DNA from: an uncultured Ulvibacter sp.
GTDB taxonomy: Bacteria > Bacteroidota > Bacteroidia > Flavobacteriales > Flavobacteriaceae
Length of the DNA stretch: 64,000 bases
Assembly (NCBI GenBank): GCA_938041335.1
Contig: CALIAF010000016.1
Coordinates: 22,598 to 86,597, forward strand
Direction of reading: 5' to 3'
Position numbers and translations under genes: made by a program. The notes beneath the pieces are model-generated. The model was not told the DNA's origin and did no database searches. It saw nothing but the letters and a program-made list of their open reading frames with translations. Positions within the stretch are counted from its first letter, which is position 1. Each line of letters begins with the position of its first letter. Shown here piece after piece: positions 28,354-37,462 of this stretch.

Positions 28354-29374
28354 AATACTAGATATTAATGCTCAAAAACAATTGTGGATTGATACTCTTA
28401 AAAAATGTAATAATTATGATTTTTATCATACTGCAACCTATCACAGTATTGAGGAGAATGAACACAGTTCTAGACTTTTTGTAGCCAGTGATGACTCTCA
28501 AACCCTAGCATTACCTTTGGTAATAAGAGAAATTGAAGGCACAGATTTTAGAGATGCTACATCGGTTTATGGGTATGCTGGTCCAGTTGCTTCGGAAGAT
28601 ATGAGTCAAATAAAGAGTATTCTTTTAGATTTCTTTAGACAAGAACTAAAAAGCTTTTTTACAGAACAAAATATTGTAAGTGTTTTTTCACGGTTACATC
28701 CACTTATTGATATCGGTGACTTTTTTAATGATTTTGGTCAAGAAGTACCGCTCAATAAAACAGTTTCTATTGATATTACATTGACGGTTGATGAACAACG
28801 CAGTAAATATAGAAAGTCCAATAAATATGAGATTAACCAATTAAAGAAAAAAGGTTTTGAGGTTATAGAAGCTACCAGCGATGCAGATATAGATGAGTTT
28901 ATACAGATATATACTGAAAATATGGAACGGGTTATGGCCACCAAAAACTATTTCTTTAGTAAAGAATATTTTTATAACTTTCTTAAAAACGAAGAATTTA
29001 AAAATGTACTTCTTCTAGCTAAAAAAGATGAAACTACGGTAGCAGGTGCAATATTTACGGTTAGTAATGATATTATGCAATATCATCTCGCAGGAACCTC
29101 AGAGGCTTTCCTAAAAGAAACACCAATGAAACTTATTCTTGATCAAGCAAGATTAATAGCAAATGATTTAGATTTAAAATACCTGCATTTGGGAGGAGGA
29201 ATAACAAGTAAAGATACGGATGGACTTTTTAGATTTAAGTCTGGATTTTCAGACAGTTTTTATAGATTTTCGGTATGGAACTATATACATAGCCAAGAAC
29301 AGTATGACACCCTTGTAGCAAAGGTTAAAGCAGATCCAGAAAGTAGTTTTTTTCCTTTATATAGATCTGTATAA
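28343..29374 (+). CDS. GNAT/FemAB-like acyltransferase
   Basis: This 343-residue protein appears to contain two GNAT folds in tandem, as in FemAB and BioF2-like (Acetyltransf_6) proteins. Phrases supporting this are KYRKSNKYEINQLKKKGFEV, FIQIYTENMERV, KKDETTVAGAIFTV and LDLKYLHLGGGITSKD. Such proteins attach an amino-acyl or acyl group to an amine. Right after a DegT-like aminotransferase it may acylate the new amino group on a sugar. No membrane segment is visible. Donor (CoA, ACP or tRNA) cannot be told. Confidence 0.78.
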   Translation: MKFEILDINAQKQLWIDTLKKCNNYDFYHTATYHSIEENEHSSRLFVASDDSQTLALPLVIREIEGTDFRDATSVYGYAGPVASEDMSQIKSILLDFFRQELKSFFTEQNIVSVFSRLHPLIDIGDFFNDFGQEVPLNKTVSIDITLTVDEQRSKYRKSNKYEINQLKKKGFEVIEATSDADIDEFIQIYTENMERVMATKNYFFSKEYFYNFLKNEEFKNVLLLAKKDETTVAGAIFTVSNDIMQYHLAGTSEAFLKETPMKLILDQARLIANDLDLKYLHLGGGITSKDTDGLFRFKSGFSDSFYRFSVWNYIHSQEQYDTLVAKVKADPESSFFPLYRSV

Positions 29375-29410
29375 AAGATAGGATTTAATAAAGTTTAAAT
29401 ACAATCAAAA

Positions 29411-29974
29411 TTGCAAAAACGAATCTTTGATATCGCCATTAGTTTAATAGGTTTACTATTAATATGGCCGTTTTTAATTTTGTTGGTATTGTCTAGTGCA
29501 ATTGATACTGCGTCTTGGGGCGTCTTTATCCATAACCGAATAGGTAAAAATGCAAAATCTTTTAAAGTGTTTAAAATTAGAACACTTCATAAAAGAAGTG
29601 GTAAAATATCTTTCTTCGGAAATTTTATAAAAAAGCATAAGTTAGATGAACTACCGCAGCTAATTAATGTATTGTTGGGACAGATGAGTATGGTAGGACC
29701 AAGACCAGACGTGGCAGGATATTATGACCAGTTAGAGGGTGAGGCTAAGAGAATTCTTGATTTAAAACCAGGCATTACAAGCTTAGCCGCATTAAAATAT
29801 TATGATGAAAATGAAACACTTTTAAATGCTGAAGATCCTATAGCATTTAATGATGAAACAATATTTCCAGATAAGGTAAAAATGAATTTGTATTACCATA
29901 ACAATAATACTATATTAGGTGATATGAAGATTATTTATCAGACAATAATTAGAGTGATACTTAGAAATAGTTAA
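29411..29974 (+). CDS. Initiating phosphoglycosyl transferase (PglC-like), second copy
   Basis: This 187-residue PGT starts at TTG. It has an N-terminal hydrophobic helix (DIAISLIGLLLIWPFLILLV), then FKVFKIRT, KHKLDELPQ, GQMSMVGPRPD and KPGITSLAALKYYDE. The KPGIT-S-LA form differs from GLAQVNGRN of the copy at 26670, so the two may use different UDP-sugars. Having two initiating enzymes in one block is unusual. The second may serve another glycan, such as protein glycosylation. Six bases separate it from the aminotransferase gene. Confidence 0.92.
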   Translation: MQKRIFDIAISLIGLLLIWPFLILLVLSSAIDTASWGVFIHNRIGKNAKSFKVFKIRTLHKRSGKISFFGNFIKKHKLDELPQLINVLLGQMSMVGPRPDVAGYYDQLEGEAKRILDLKPGITSLAALKYYDENETLLNAEDPIAFNDETIFPDKVKMNLYYHNNNTILGDMKIIYQTIIRVILRNS

Positions 29975-29979
29975 AATAT

Positions 29980-31128
29980 ATGGAAAAATCTAAAATTTAC
30001 CTTTCTTCACCACATATGGGTGGTACAGAAGAAAAGTATGTGAAAGAAGCATTTGATACGAATTGGATAGCGCCATTGGGACCTAATGTAAATGGGTTTG
30101 AAGCGTCAATAGAGTCGTATCTTGGAGCATCTAAAAACGTAGCTGCCTTGTCTTCTGGAACTGCAGCAATACACCTAAGTTTAATTATATTAAATGTTAA
30201 ACGAGGGGACGAGGTATTATGTCAATCTATGACTTTTTCTGCATCGGCTAATCCTATTTTGTATCAAGGAGCTACTCCAGTTTTTATAGATTCTGAAATG
30301 GATACTTGGAACATGTGCCCAGTTCAATTGGAAAAAGGAATTAAAAATAGAATGGATGCTGGAGTAAAGCCAAAAGCAATAATCATTGTGCATCTTTATG
30401 GAATGCCTTGTAATATTTCAGAACTAAAAAGAGTGGCAGATAGATACTCAATCCCAATCGTGGAAGACAGTGCAGAAGCATTGGGTAGTACATATAAAGG
30501 GGCTAAGTGCGGTACTTTTGGCGACTTTTCAATTTTATCATTTAATGGTAATAAGATAATTACAACCTCTGGCGGAGGCGCAATTGTATGTAAGAATGTT
30601 GATCTAAAAAATAAAGCAGTATTTCTGGCCACACAGGCTAGAGATCAAGCGCCTCATTATCAACATAGTGAGATAGGGTATAATTATAGAATGAGCAACA
30701 TTACAGCAGGTATAGGTCGCGGTCAAATGGAGGTATTAGATAAGCACGTTGGATTAAGACGTGATATGAATGTGTTCTACCAAGATTTATTTGCAACAAT
30801 AAAAGGCGTGATGGTTTTTAAAGAACCTTCAAGTGATTATTTCTCAAACCATTGGTTATCTTGCATTCTAATTGATGAAGCCATTGCTGGTTTTAACCGA
30901 GAAGATGTAAGGCTTGCATTAGAAGAAGAAAATATAGAAGCGAGACCATTATGGAAGCCAATGCATTTGCAGCCTATTTTCAAGAACTATGCTTACTTTG
31001 GTAATGGAGTATCTGATTCGTTATTTCGGGATGGCCTTTGTTTGCCATCTGGATCTAACTTAACTGAAGAAGATAGACTAAGGATTAGTGCAGCTATTAT
31101 GAATATTATTAAAAAACAAACATTATAA
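29980..31128 (+). CDS. DegT/DnrJ/EryC1 UDP-sugar aminotransferase (PglE-like)
   Basis: This 382-residue PLP enzyme has a complete motif set: SSGTAAIHL (about 58-66), VEDSAEALGS with Asp163, and the Schiff-base lysine Lys192 in SFNGNKIITTSGGG. It matches the PglE/LegC group, which aminates UDP-4-keto-6-deoxy-GlcNAc at C4. The preceding step would be made by the PglF-like dehydratase two bases downstream, and the following acetylation by the PglD-like enzyme at 26005. Confidence 0.92.
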   Translation: MEKSKIYLSSPHMGGTEEKYVKEAFDTNWIAPLGPNVNGFEASIESYLGASKNVAALSSGTAAIHLSLIILNVKRGDEVLCQSMTFSASANPILYQGATPVFIDSEMDTWNMCPVQLEKGIKNRMDAGVKPKAIIIVHLYGMPCNISELKRVADRYSIPIVEDSAEALGSTYKGAKCGTFGDFSILSFNGNKIITTSGGGAIVCKNVDLKNKAVFLATQARDQAPHYQHSEIGYNYRMSNITAGIGRGQMEVLDKHVGLRRDMNVFYQDLFATIKGVMVFKEPSSDYFSNHWLSCILIDEAIAGFNREDVRLALEEENIEARPLWKPMHLQPIFKNYAYFGNGVSDSLFRDGLCLPSGSNLTEEDRLRISAAIMNIIKKQTL

Positions 31129-31130
31129 AC

Positions 31131-33080
31131 TTGGGAATTTCAGATAGAATAAAGAAAAAATTATACGAAGGGGATAATAAGCTCAGTCTTCTAGATCAAC
31201 GATATCTCCCGAGATGGATCGTAGTTTTGATAGATTTGGCTCTACTTTTTATTTCGCAACTTATCGTTTATGCCATAATCGAAAATTCTCAGGTTAATTT
31301 TAAAGTCGAGATTTCACTTTTAGCACAATCTGCTATCGTCCTTGGAATTAACCTAATTTGGTTTGTCATATTAAAAACATATGCAGGTATCATAAGACAT
31401 TCTACATTTACAGATGTATTTAAACTCGCATCTTCTTCGTTTGCCACCGCAGCAACCGTATTTATTCTAAGCACTCTTTATAATGCTCTTGCGGGAGATA
31501 AAGTATTTATTACCACATCAATAATACTGTACATGTTTATTTCCTTTACAATTTTATTATTGTTCAGGTTAGCGGTTAAAGAGTCATATATGTTTTTAAA
31601 GAATGCCGCAGCTGGTAGTTTTAAAAAGCGTGTCGCCATCTTAGGAATAGATGACTATACCATTTCATTGGCCCGAGCATTAAGCACAGAGAAAGAATCT
31701 ACATTTAAGTTAATAGGATTTCTTACGAAACACTATAATTCTAAAAACTTAAAAATAATGGGAAAACCTGTTATTCCTGTATTAGATAGTATCACAGAGA
31801 GCATTAAAGATTATAATATAGAGGGAATTTTACTTACTGGTGATTATCTAAAAGGAGTCGAGAAAAATGAAGTGATTGAAGAATGTCTTGCAAATGGCTT
31901 AGAAATTTTTAATGTTCCTAGTTTAGAAAAATGGAATAAAAAAGAAGATATTAAGCAGCAAATAAAACCAATCCAGATTGAAGATCTATTAGAGCGAAAC
32001 CCAATTAAAATAGACAATGATCTGATAAGAAGGGATATAGAAAATAGAACAATTTTAGTGACAGGAGGTGCAGGATCAATAGGTAGTGAGATTGTACGGC
32101 AAATAGCCAAATTTAAACCAAAATTACTTGTCATACTAGATCAGGCAGAATCTGCTTTACACGAATTAGAACTTTTTTTACTACAGAATCATCCTTCGTT
32201 ACAGTTTATTACAGAGCTCGCTAACATAAGTAACATGTATCGATTAGAGATGTTGTTTAATAAATATCAATTTGAGATTGTCTATCACGCAGCAGCCTAT
32301 AAACACGTTCCACTTATTGAAAGAAACCCACATGAAGCAATTTATGTTAATGTATTAGGTACCGTAAATTTAGCCGTGCTATCGGCTAGTAATAAAGTAG
32401 ATAAGTTTGTGATGATTTCTACAGATAAAGCGGTAAATCCTACAAATGTTATGGGTGCTTCTAAGCGTGCCGCAGAAATGTATGTGCAATCATTGCAGCA
32501 CAGTTCAAATAATTTAGGTACACGCTTTATTACAACTCGCTTCGGAAATGTGCTAGGTTCAAATGGATCTGTTATACCTCACTTTAGAAAGCAAATATCA
32601 CAAGGAGGACCAGTAACCGTAACGCATAAGGATATTATTAGATATTTTATGACAATTCCTGAAGCTTGCCAGTTAGTTTTACAAGCAGGTACAATGGGCA
32701 ATGGTGGTGAGATTTATGTTTTTGATATGGGGAAACCGGTGAAAATTTTAGATCTAGCAAAAAAGATGATTCAATTATCAGGATTAGAACCATATGAAGA
32801 TATTGATATCAAAATTACAGGATTGAGGCCTGGTGAAAAACTATATGAGGAGCTAATAAGTGATAGCTCAACATCATTACCTACACACCACCCAAAAATT
32901 ATGATTTCAAAAGTACCAACAGGTGAATTTGATACGGTAAAAGTAAAAGTAAAAGAGATTATTAAATACGCAACACGATATAACGATCATAACGTTGTAA
33001 AGCTTTTAAAAGAACTAGTTCCAGAATATAAAAGTGAAAATTCTAAATTTGAAAAACTAGACACTCCATCAAAGAACTAA
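31131..33080 (+). CDS. Membrane-bound UDP-GlcNAc 4,6-dehydratase (PglF/WbpM/CapD-like)
   Basis: This 649-residue protein has a TTG start. Four N-terminal membrane helices (about 28-50, 65-82, 98-118, 128-148) are followed by a CoA-binding-like domain and an extended SDR domain. The SDR domain shows TGGAGSIGSE (311-320), TDKAVNPTN (431-439) and a catalytic M441-x3-K445. Met replaces the usual Tyr, as is known for the WbpM/PglF group of large dehydratases. It makes UDP-4-keto-6-deoxy-GlcNAc, the start of bacillosamine- and QuiNAc-type sugars. Confidence 0.94.
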   Translation: MGISDRIKKKLYEGDNKLSLLDQRYLPRWIVVLIDLALLFISQLIVYAIIENSQVNFKVEISLLAQSAIVLGINLIWFVILKTYAGIIRHSTFTDVFKLASSSFATAATVFILSTLYNALAGDKVFITTSIILYMFISFTILLLFRLAVKESYMFLKNAAAGSFKKRVAILGIDDYTISLARALSTEKESTFKLIGFLTKHYNSKNLKIMGKPVIPVLDSITESIKDYNIEGILLTGDYLKGVEKNEVIEECLANGLEIFNVPSLEKWNKKEDIKQQIKPIQIEDLLERNPIKIDNDLIRRDIENRTILVTGGAGSIGSEIVRQIAKFKPKLLVILDQAESALHELELFLLQNHPSLQFITELANISNMYRLEMLFNKYQFEIVYHAAAYKHVPLIERNPHEAIYVNVLGTVNLAVLSASNKVDKFVMISTDKAVNPTNVMGASKRAAEMYVQSLQHSSNNLGTRFITTRFGNVLGSNGSVIPHFRKQISQGGPVTVTHKDIIRYFMTIPEACQLVLQAGTMGNGGEIYVFDMGKPVKILDLAKKMIQLSGLEPYEDIDIKITGLRPGEKLYEELISDSSTSLPTHHPKIMISKVPTGEFDTVKVKVKEIIKYATRYNDHNVVKLLKELVPEYKSENSKFEKLDTPSKN

Positions 33081-33085
33081 ACTAA

Positions 33086-34411
33086 ATGAATCTTAAAGGA
33101 ACATTAGCTATATTTTTTATTGCTGGGTTTATCAGTCAATTGGCATTTGCGCAAGAGATCGAAGTAAATGCAGATGCTACAATAACAGGATTTGTTTCTG
33201 GGGATGAAGCTTTGCCGTTCTGGTTATATTCAAATACTACAAGTAAAATAGATGCTAGCACAAACTATGCTGCAGATGCTGGATTAAATGCAAGCTATAC
33301 CTTTAAAAACAATCACACCTTAGATGTTGGAGCAATACTTCAATACAACGATGGTCTTGACGCAGAAGTAAAGCGTAATGAATTATATGCAAAATACAGT
33401 ACTCCATCATTCTCTATAACTGCTGGAGCTAAAGCAGAAGATGAATTACAATATGGTCTATCTACTAGTAATAAAAACTTTCAGATGTCTAGAAATGCTA
33501 GACCGTTTCCTGGTGTGAGTATTAAAACAGAAAAACCAATCGTACTATCAGAAAATTGGAGTTTTGAAGCAGAATTAGCACATTATGAGTTAAATGACGA
33601 TCGTATTGTAGAAGGTTCGCGTGTACATCATAAAATGCTACAACTTAATTATAATGTAAACAAAGATCATCGTTTCTCGATTGCTATTCGTCATTACGCA
33701 ATGTGGGGAGGTAAAAGTCAACTCACAGGCAACAAGCAGCCAACTAGACTTAGTGATTTTTTTAAAATATTTATTTCCCAAAGAGGAGACGAAGAAGCAT
33801 CAAGCAATGATCAAAATAATGCTTTGGGTAACCATTTAGGGAGCTTTAACTTTGCCTATGATTTTAATACAGATGCGGGTAAGTTCTCTTTGTATCATAA
33901 TCACCCTTTTGAAGATGGTTCTGGTAGTGGGTTTAAAAATTTTCCAGATGGTATCTGGGGCTTATACCTTGCACCAGATGATGTATGGGCGGTAAAAGGA
34001 ATCTTATATGAGTTTGTTGAGACTAGTGATCAAAGTGGGGCCCTAGGGCGCTCTGGGAGAGATAATTATTTTAATAATAGAGTCTATAGATCAGGATGGA
34101 CCTATGACGGAAACACGATTGGTATTCCTTTTATCGTGGTCCCTGGAAATACAAGAGTAACAGCGCATCATTTAGGTGTTTTTATGCAAGTGAAGCGTTT
34201 TGATATAGCAAGTAAAGTAAGTTATGTTGAGAATAAAGGAACTTATTTCACACCGTTCGATCCAACGCAAAAAGGGTATTATACCATGCTTAATACGACT
34301 TATAATACCCCTAAGTATGGGTCAATATCAATATTAACGGGATTTGATGCAATATCTTCAGTAAAAAATAAATACGGAATTGGTCTTCAATATTCTTATA
34401 AAATTGAATAG
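33086..34411 (+). CDS. Wzi-like capsule assembly outer-membrane protein
   Basis: This 441-residue protein has a signal peptide ending at AFAQ (about residue 23). Beta-barrel-like alternation follows throughout, starting with the typical ANADATITGFVSGDEALPFWLYSNT-type opening of Bacteroidota Wzi proteins. The C-terminus (YGIGLQYSYKIE) is barrel-like. In E. coli, Wzi helps hold capsule at the surface. Its position as the last gene of the block supports a cell-bound capsule over a freely released polymer. No terminator is visible in the 50 bases before the next gene, which belongs to a different function. Confidence 0.85.
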   Translation: MNLKGTLAIFFIAGFISQLAFAQEIEVNADATITGFVSGDEALPFWLYSNTTSKIDASTNYAADAGLNASYTFKNNHTLDVGAILQYNDGLDAEVKRNELYAKYSTPSFSITAGAKAEDELQYGLSTSNKNFQMSRNARPFPGVSIKTEKPIVLSENWSFEAELAHYELNDDRIVEGSRVHHKMLQLNYNVNKDHRFSIAIRHYAMWGGKSQLTGNKQPTRLSDFFKIFISQRGDEEASSNDQNNALGNHLGSFNFAYDFNTDAGKFSLYHNHPFEDGSGSGFKNFPDGIWGLYLAPDDVWAVKGILYEFVETSDQSGALGRSGRDNYFNNRVYRSGWTYDGNTIGIPFIVVPGNTRVTAHHLGVFMQVKRFDIASKVSYVENKGTYFTPFDPTQKGYYTMLNTTYNTPKYGSISILTGFDAISSVKNKYGIGLQYSYKIE

Positions 34412-34461
34412 CAAAAAATGAAGCGTTAATTTGTCAAATCTAATCACATCAAAAACATTCA

Positions 34462-36030
34462 TTGAGCACCCTTGTCCAAATATCCATACTACCTCATAAG
34501 CAAGAAGATTTAGACTACATTTTAGAGTTAGCTCTAGAAAAGGCTAAGATGAGACGCAAGGATATTATAGATTGGCGTATTCGTAAAAGATCCATAGACG
34601 CACGTAGAAAACCGGTAAAGCTCAACTTGCAAATAGCGTTTTATCATACAGAAGATGATAAGAAACCACCAAGCGAATTTATTTCCCAAAATGTAACAAA
34701 TAGCCAAGAGGTAGCAATCATTGGTTCAGGACCTGCAGGTCTTTTTGCAGCCTTGAGAGCAGTAGAGGCGGGTTTAAAGCCCATTATCTTTGAACGAGGT
34801 AAAGATGTCAGAGAACGCCGCAGAGATCTTGCTGCGATTAACAAAGAACATATTGTCAATCCAGAATCTAATTATTGTTTTGGGGAAGGGGGAGCAGGCA
34901 CTTACAGTGACGGTAAACTATATACTAGAAGTAAAAAAAGAGGGAACGTATTAAAATCACTAGAATGGTTTACTTTTTTTGGCGCAGATGAAGATATTTT
35001 AATTGAATCTCATCCACACATCGGTACCAATAAACTTCCAAAGATTATTTCGACCATGCGCGAAGCTATTATAGAAGCCGGGGGAGAAGTTCATTTTAAT
35101 AGTAAACTTACCGATCTTAATATTTCCGACGGAAATATTAAGGGTATCACCATTAATGATTCTAAAGAATACGCTTTTGACAATGTGATACTAGCCACAG
35201 GTCATAGCGCACGAGACATCTTTTATTTGCTACATAAACATAATATTAAGATAGAAGCAAAGCCTTTTGCAATAGGAGTGAGGATAGAGCACCAGCAGGA
35301 GTTAATAGACTATATTCAATATCATGGAGACTGTGATAACTCGTTTTTGCCACCAGCGTCTTATGCCTTGGTAGAACAAGTTGAAGGGATGGGTGTGTAT
35401 TCATTTTGTATGTGTCCTGGTGGAATAATCGCACCGTGTGCCACAGAACAAGAAGAAGTGGTAACAAATGGATGGAGTCCAAGTAAACGTAATAATCCTT
35501 ATGCAAATTCTGGAATCGTAGTGAGCGTGTCGCCAGAAGATTTACCCAATTATACGCCAGGAGATCCTTTTGTTTGTTTAGACTTTCAGAAAAAAGTAGA
35601 GCGTGATTGTTGGGTCGCAGCTGGGAAAACTCAAAAGGTTCCGGCACAACGTATGCAGGATTTTATTGATGGAAAAGTATCAGAAGATTTTCCAAAAACA
35701 TCTTACCAACCTGGTATAACGGCAGTAGATTTAAATAAAGTGTTACCAGATATAATAGCACGTCGTTTAAAGAAAGCTTTTATCGCTTTTGGTAAAAAGA
35801 TGAGAGGTTACAACTCTAATGATGCTGTATTGCATGCGCCAGAAAGTAGAACTTCTTCGCCAGTCTCTATTCCTAGAGATACAATGACATTAGAGCATAT
35901 AGAAGTTAAAGGCTTATACCCTTGTGGTGAAGGAGCAGGCTATGCTGGCGGGATAATATCTGCTGCCATAGATGGAATTAATTGTGTAGATGCGATTGCC
36001 TTAAAACTTGCTAATTCTAATCCAGAGTAG
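34462..36030 (+). CDS. FAD-dependent dehydrogenase (COG2509-like)
   Basis: This 522-residue flavoprotein starts at TTG. A small N-terminal alpha/beta domain (1-85) is followed by the dinucleotide-binding motif GSGPAGLFAALRA and FERGKDVRERRRD. Further on are CFGEGGAGTYSDGKL, ILATGHSARD and the C-terminal PCGEGAGYAGGIISAAIDG. These features match the widely conserved uncharacterised FAD-dependent dehydrogenase family, whose substrate is unknown. It probably lies outside the polysaccharide operon in function although it is on the same strand. Confidence 0.9.
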   Translation: MSTLVQISILPHKQEDLDYILELALEKAKMRRKDIIDWRIRKRSIDARRKPVKLNLQIAFYHTEDDKKPPSEFISQNVTNSQEVAIIGSGPAGLFAALRAVEAGLKPIIFERGKDVRERRRDLAAINKEHIVNPESNYCFGEGGAGTYSDGKLYTRSKKRGNVLKSLEWFTFFGADEDILIESHPHIGTNKLPKIISTMREAIIEAGGEVHFNSKLTDLNISDGNIKGITINDSKEYAFDNVILATGHSARDIFYLLHKHNIKIEAKPFAIGVRIEHQQELIDYIQYHGDCDNSFLPPASYALVEQVEGMGVYSFCMCPGGIIAPCATEQEEVVTNGWSPSKRNNPYANSGIVVSVSPEDLPNYTPGDPFVCLDFQKKVERDCWVAAGKTQKVPAQRMQDFIDGKVSEDFPKTSYQPGITAVDLNKVLPDIIARRLKKAFIAFGKKMRGYNSNDAVLHAPESRTSSPVSIPRDTMTLEHIEVKGLYPCGEGAGYAGGIISAAIDGINCVDAIALKLANSNPE

Positions 36031-36133
36031 TCATTTGCGATACTATTTTTTTTAACATTTTATTCACTAATTCTCCTTTGCAATTAATGCCTTAGCTGCT
36101 CAAACTGCCTTATCTTTGTTTGAGTATTTTGTT

Positions 36134-36622
36134 ATGATAGAAAAAATTATCTATATGTTTTTATGGAGTATTTCTCCTTTGGGCGAGGCCAAAGTAGGAA
36201 TACCTTATGGCTTGGCTCCGTATGGGGATCCAGAACAAAAAATGAATATTTATTTAGTTTTCGGAATATGCTTTATTGCAAACATTTTAGTTTTCCCATT
36301 GATGATGTTCTTTTTAGAACGTATAAATAAATACCTAATGCAATGGCGATTTTATAGAAAAATTGCGATCAAATTGGCCTTAAGAGCGAAGTATGGTTCT
36401 AAAGAAAAAATAAAAAAATACGGATATTTCGGATTGATATTTTTTGTAGGCCTTCCTATTCCAGGGACTGGTGTCTATGTAGGGACCATGGCGACTTATA
36501 TACTTAATCTAGATAGACAGAAGGCCTTTTGGGCTAATGCAGTAGGGATTTTCTTTTCTTCTGTTATTGTTTGGGGAGGTACAATTTTAGGAAAAGATTT
36601 AGTTCAACATTTATTTAGTTAG
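36134..36622 (+). CDS. Small multidrug-export-family membrane protein (COG2426)
   Basis: This 162-residue membrane protein is taken from ATG 36134. The frame is open to a TTG at 36116, but that codon lies inside a perfect TAnnTTTG sequence (TATCTTTG, 36111-36118) that looks like a promoter -7 element. Hydrophobic segments occur near residues 35-60, 95-115 and 130-150. The phrases SPLGEAKVGIPYGLA and GLPIPGTGVYVG are typical of the COG2426 family, annotated as putative small multidrug exporters without firm evidence. Its 3' end overlaps the stop of the minus-strand 48-residue gene by 8 bases. Confidence 0.82.
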   Translation: MIEKIIYMFLWSISPLGEAKVGIPYGLAPYGDPEQKMNIYLVFGICFIANILVFPLMMFFLERINKYLMQWRFYRKIAIKLALRAKYGSKEKIKKYGYFGLIFFVGLPIPGTGVYVGTMATYILNLDRQKAFWANAVGIFFSSVIVWGGTILGKDLVQHLFS

Positions 36623-36761
36623 CATTTTTATCTTTTATCATCTCTTTAAGACGTTCTCTGCGAAGCTCCTTTTCACTCTTTACTTTGTTTTTCTTTTGAG
36701 CCATGAGCCTAGAATGCTTTGCCTTATTCTTTGTGTTTTTCTCTTTTCCTTTTTTACCCAT
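36615..36761 (-). CDS. 48-residue highly basic protein coupled to the PycTM-like gene
   Basis: This is an open frame of 49 codons from ATG (36761-36759) to TAA (36617-36615). The product is strongly charged, beginning MGKKGKEKNTKNKAKHSR and containing KSEKELRRERLKEMIK, with no hydrophobic segment. Its start codon overlaps the stop of the upstream Pycsar-effector-like gene in the sequence TAATG, which is a strong sign of translational coupling. I do not recognise the family. The short length and biased composition leave some doubt that it is translated. Confidence 0.6.
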   Translation of the reverse strand: MGKKGKEKNTKNKAKHSRLMAQKKNKVKSEKELRRERLKEMIKDKNAN

Positions 36762-37339
36762 TATACAACGGGGTAGCCATGAATATAAAAAGCAACAACA
36801 TAACTAATAATAGAAATGACAACACCGAAAATGAGTAAGGTGTAGGTGAAATTTAATAGCCTAAATTTTTTATCAAGTACTTTTCCTAAAAAGTATAAAT
36901 CTGTGGTCAGCATTTTATAAATTTCTGCTGTATCCTCCTGCATATACTTAACGGCCCACTCATAATCTGCAAGTTCCATTTTGTGAAAATTGCCAAAGAA
37001 TGCTAAATTTACTTTATGCTCCTTTACCGCTTCTTTATCAAAAGCTCCTGTACTTAACTTTGGCATGGTCGTCATAATGGATAATATCATTGTCAAAACC
37101 ATAAAAAACAAAAATATGGACATTGGTATTATAATATAACCGTCAAAGTCTGCTTTAAAAATTTTGGAACTACCAGTCAATACAGCAGAAATAATCAAAG
37201 CACAAACAGCCAGAATAATATTTGCCTTCCTGTCTGCAATAGCACTTAACTGAATATGATTACGTTCTGCGATCATATAAAAATTTTGGATTGCTTTTTC
37301 AGAATACTTCTCTGCTTCTAATGTAGTGACTTGCGACAA
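36761..37339 (-). CDS. Stand-alone Pycsar-effector-like membrane protein (PycTM/DUF5706)
   Basis: This 192-residue protein is taken from a TTG start; the first ATG is 21 codons downstream, just before the conserved domain. It has the same signature as the C-terminal half of the HD-fusion protein at 260-1486: NHIQLSAIADRKANIILAV, two hydrophobic helices (about 42-60 and 72-92), FFGNFHKMEL, DLYFLGKVLDKKFRLL and a final helix (about 165-188). In known Pycsar systems such proteins damage the membrane on sensing cyclic CMP or UMP. Here no cyclase is adjacent; the coupled partner is a tiny basic protein. Confidence 0.85.
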   Translation of the reverse strand: MSQVTTLEAEKYSEKAIQNFYMIAERNHIQLSAIADRKANIILAVCALIISAVLTGSSKIFKADFDGYIIIPMSIFLFFMVLTMILSIMTTMPKLSTGAFDKEAVKEHKVNLAFFGNFHKMELADYEWAVKYMQEDTAEIYKMLTTDLYFLGKVLDKKFRLLNFTYTLLIFGVVISIISYVVAFYIHGYPVV

Positions 37340-37462
37340 ATTAAATTAGCTTTTGATTTTGAAGAATAAAGATACAATTGTTTTTCGAAGAATAGATGCA
37401 AATTACTTTGGTACGACAATTGTTAATATTATCACAATATTCACAATTAATACTATTGACAT

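Noticed and set aside
35246..35647. Open frame of 133 codons on the minus strand
   Set aside because: It is antisense to the FAD-dependent dehydrogenase and has a shadow-like composition.
36116..36133. Upstream TTG start for the small export-family protein
   Set aside because: The TTG lies inside a perfect TAnnTTTG sequence, and an ATG six codons later fits the family start better.
260..37339. A full Pycsar defence operon
   Set aside because: Two effector-like membrane domains are present, but no cyclase with the expected metal and substrate motifs is next to either, so I do not call it a canonical Pycsar system.
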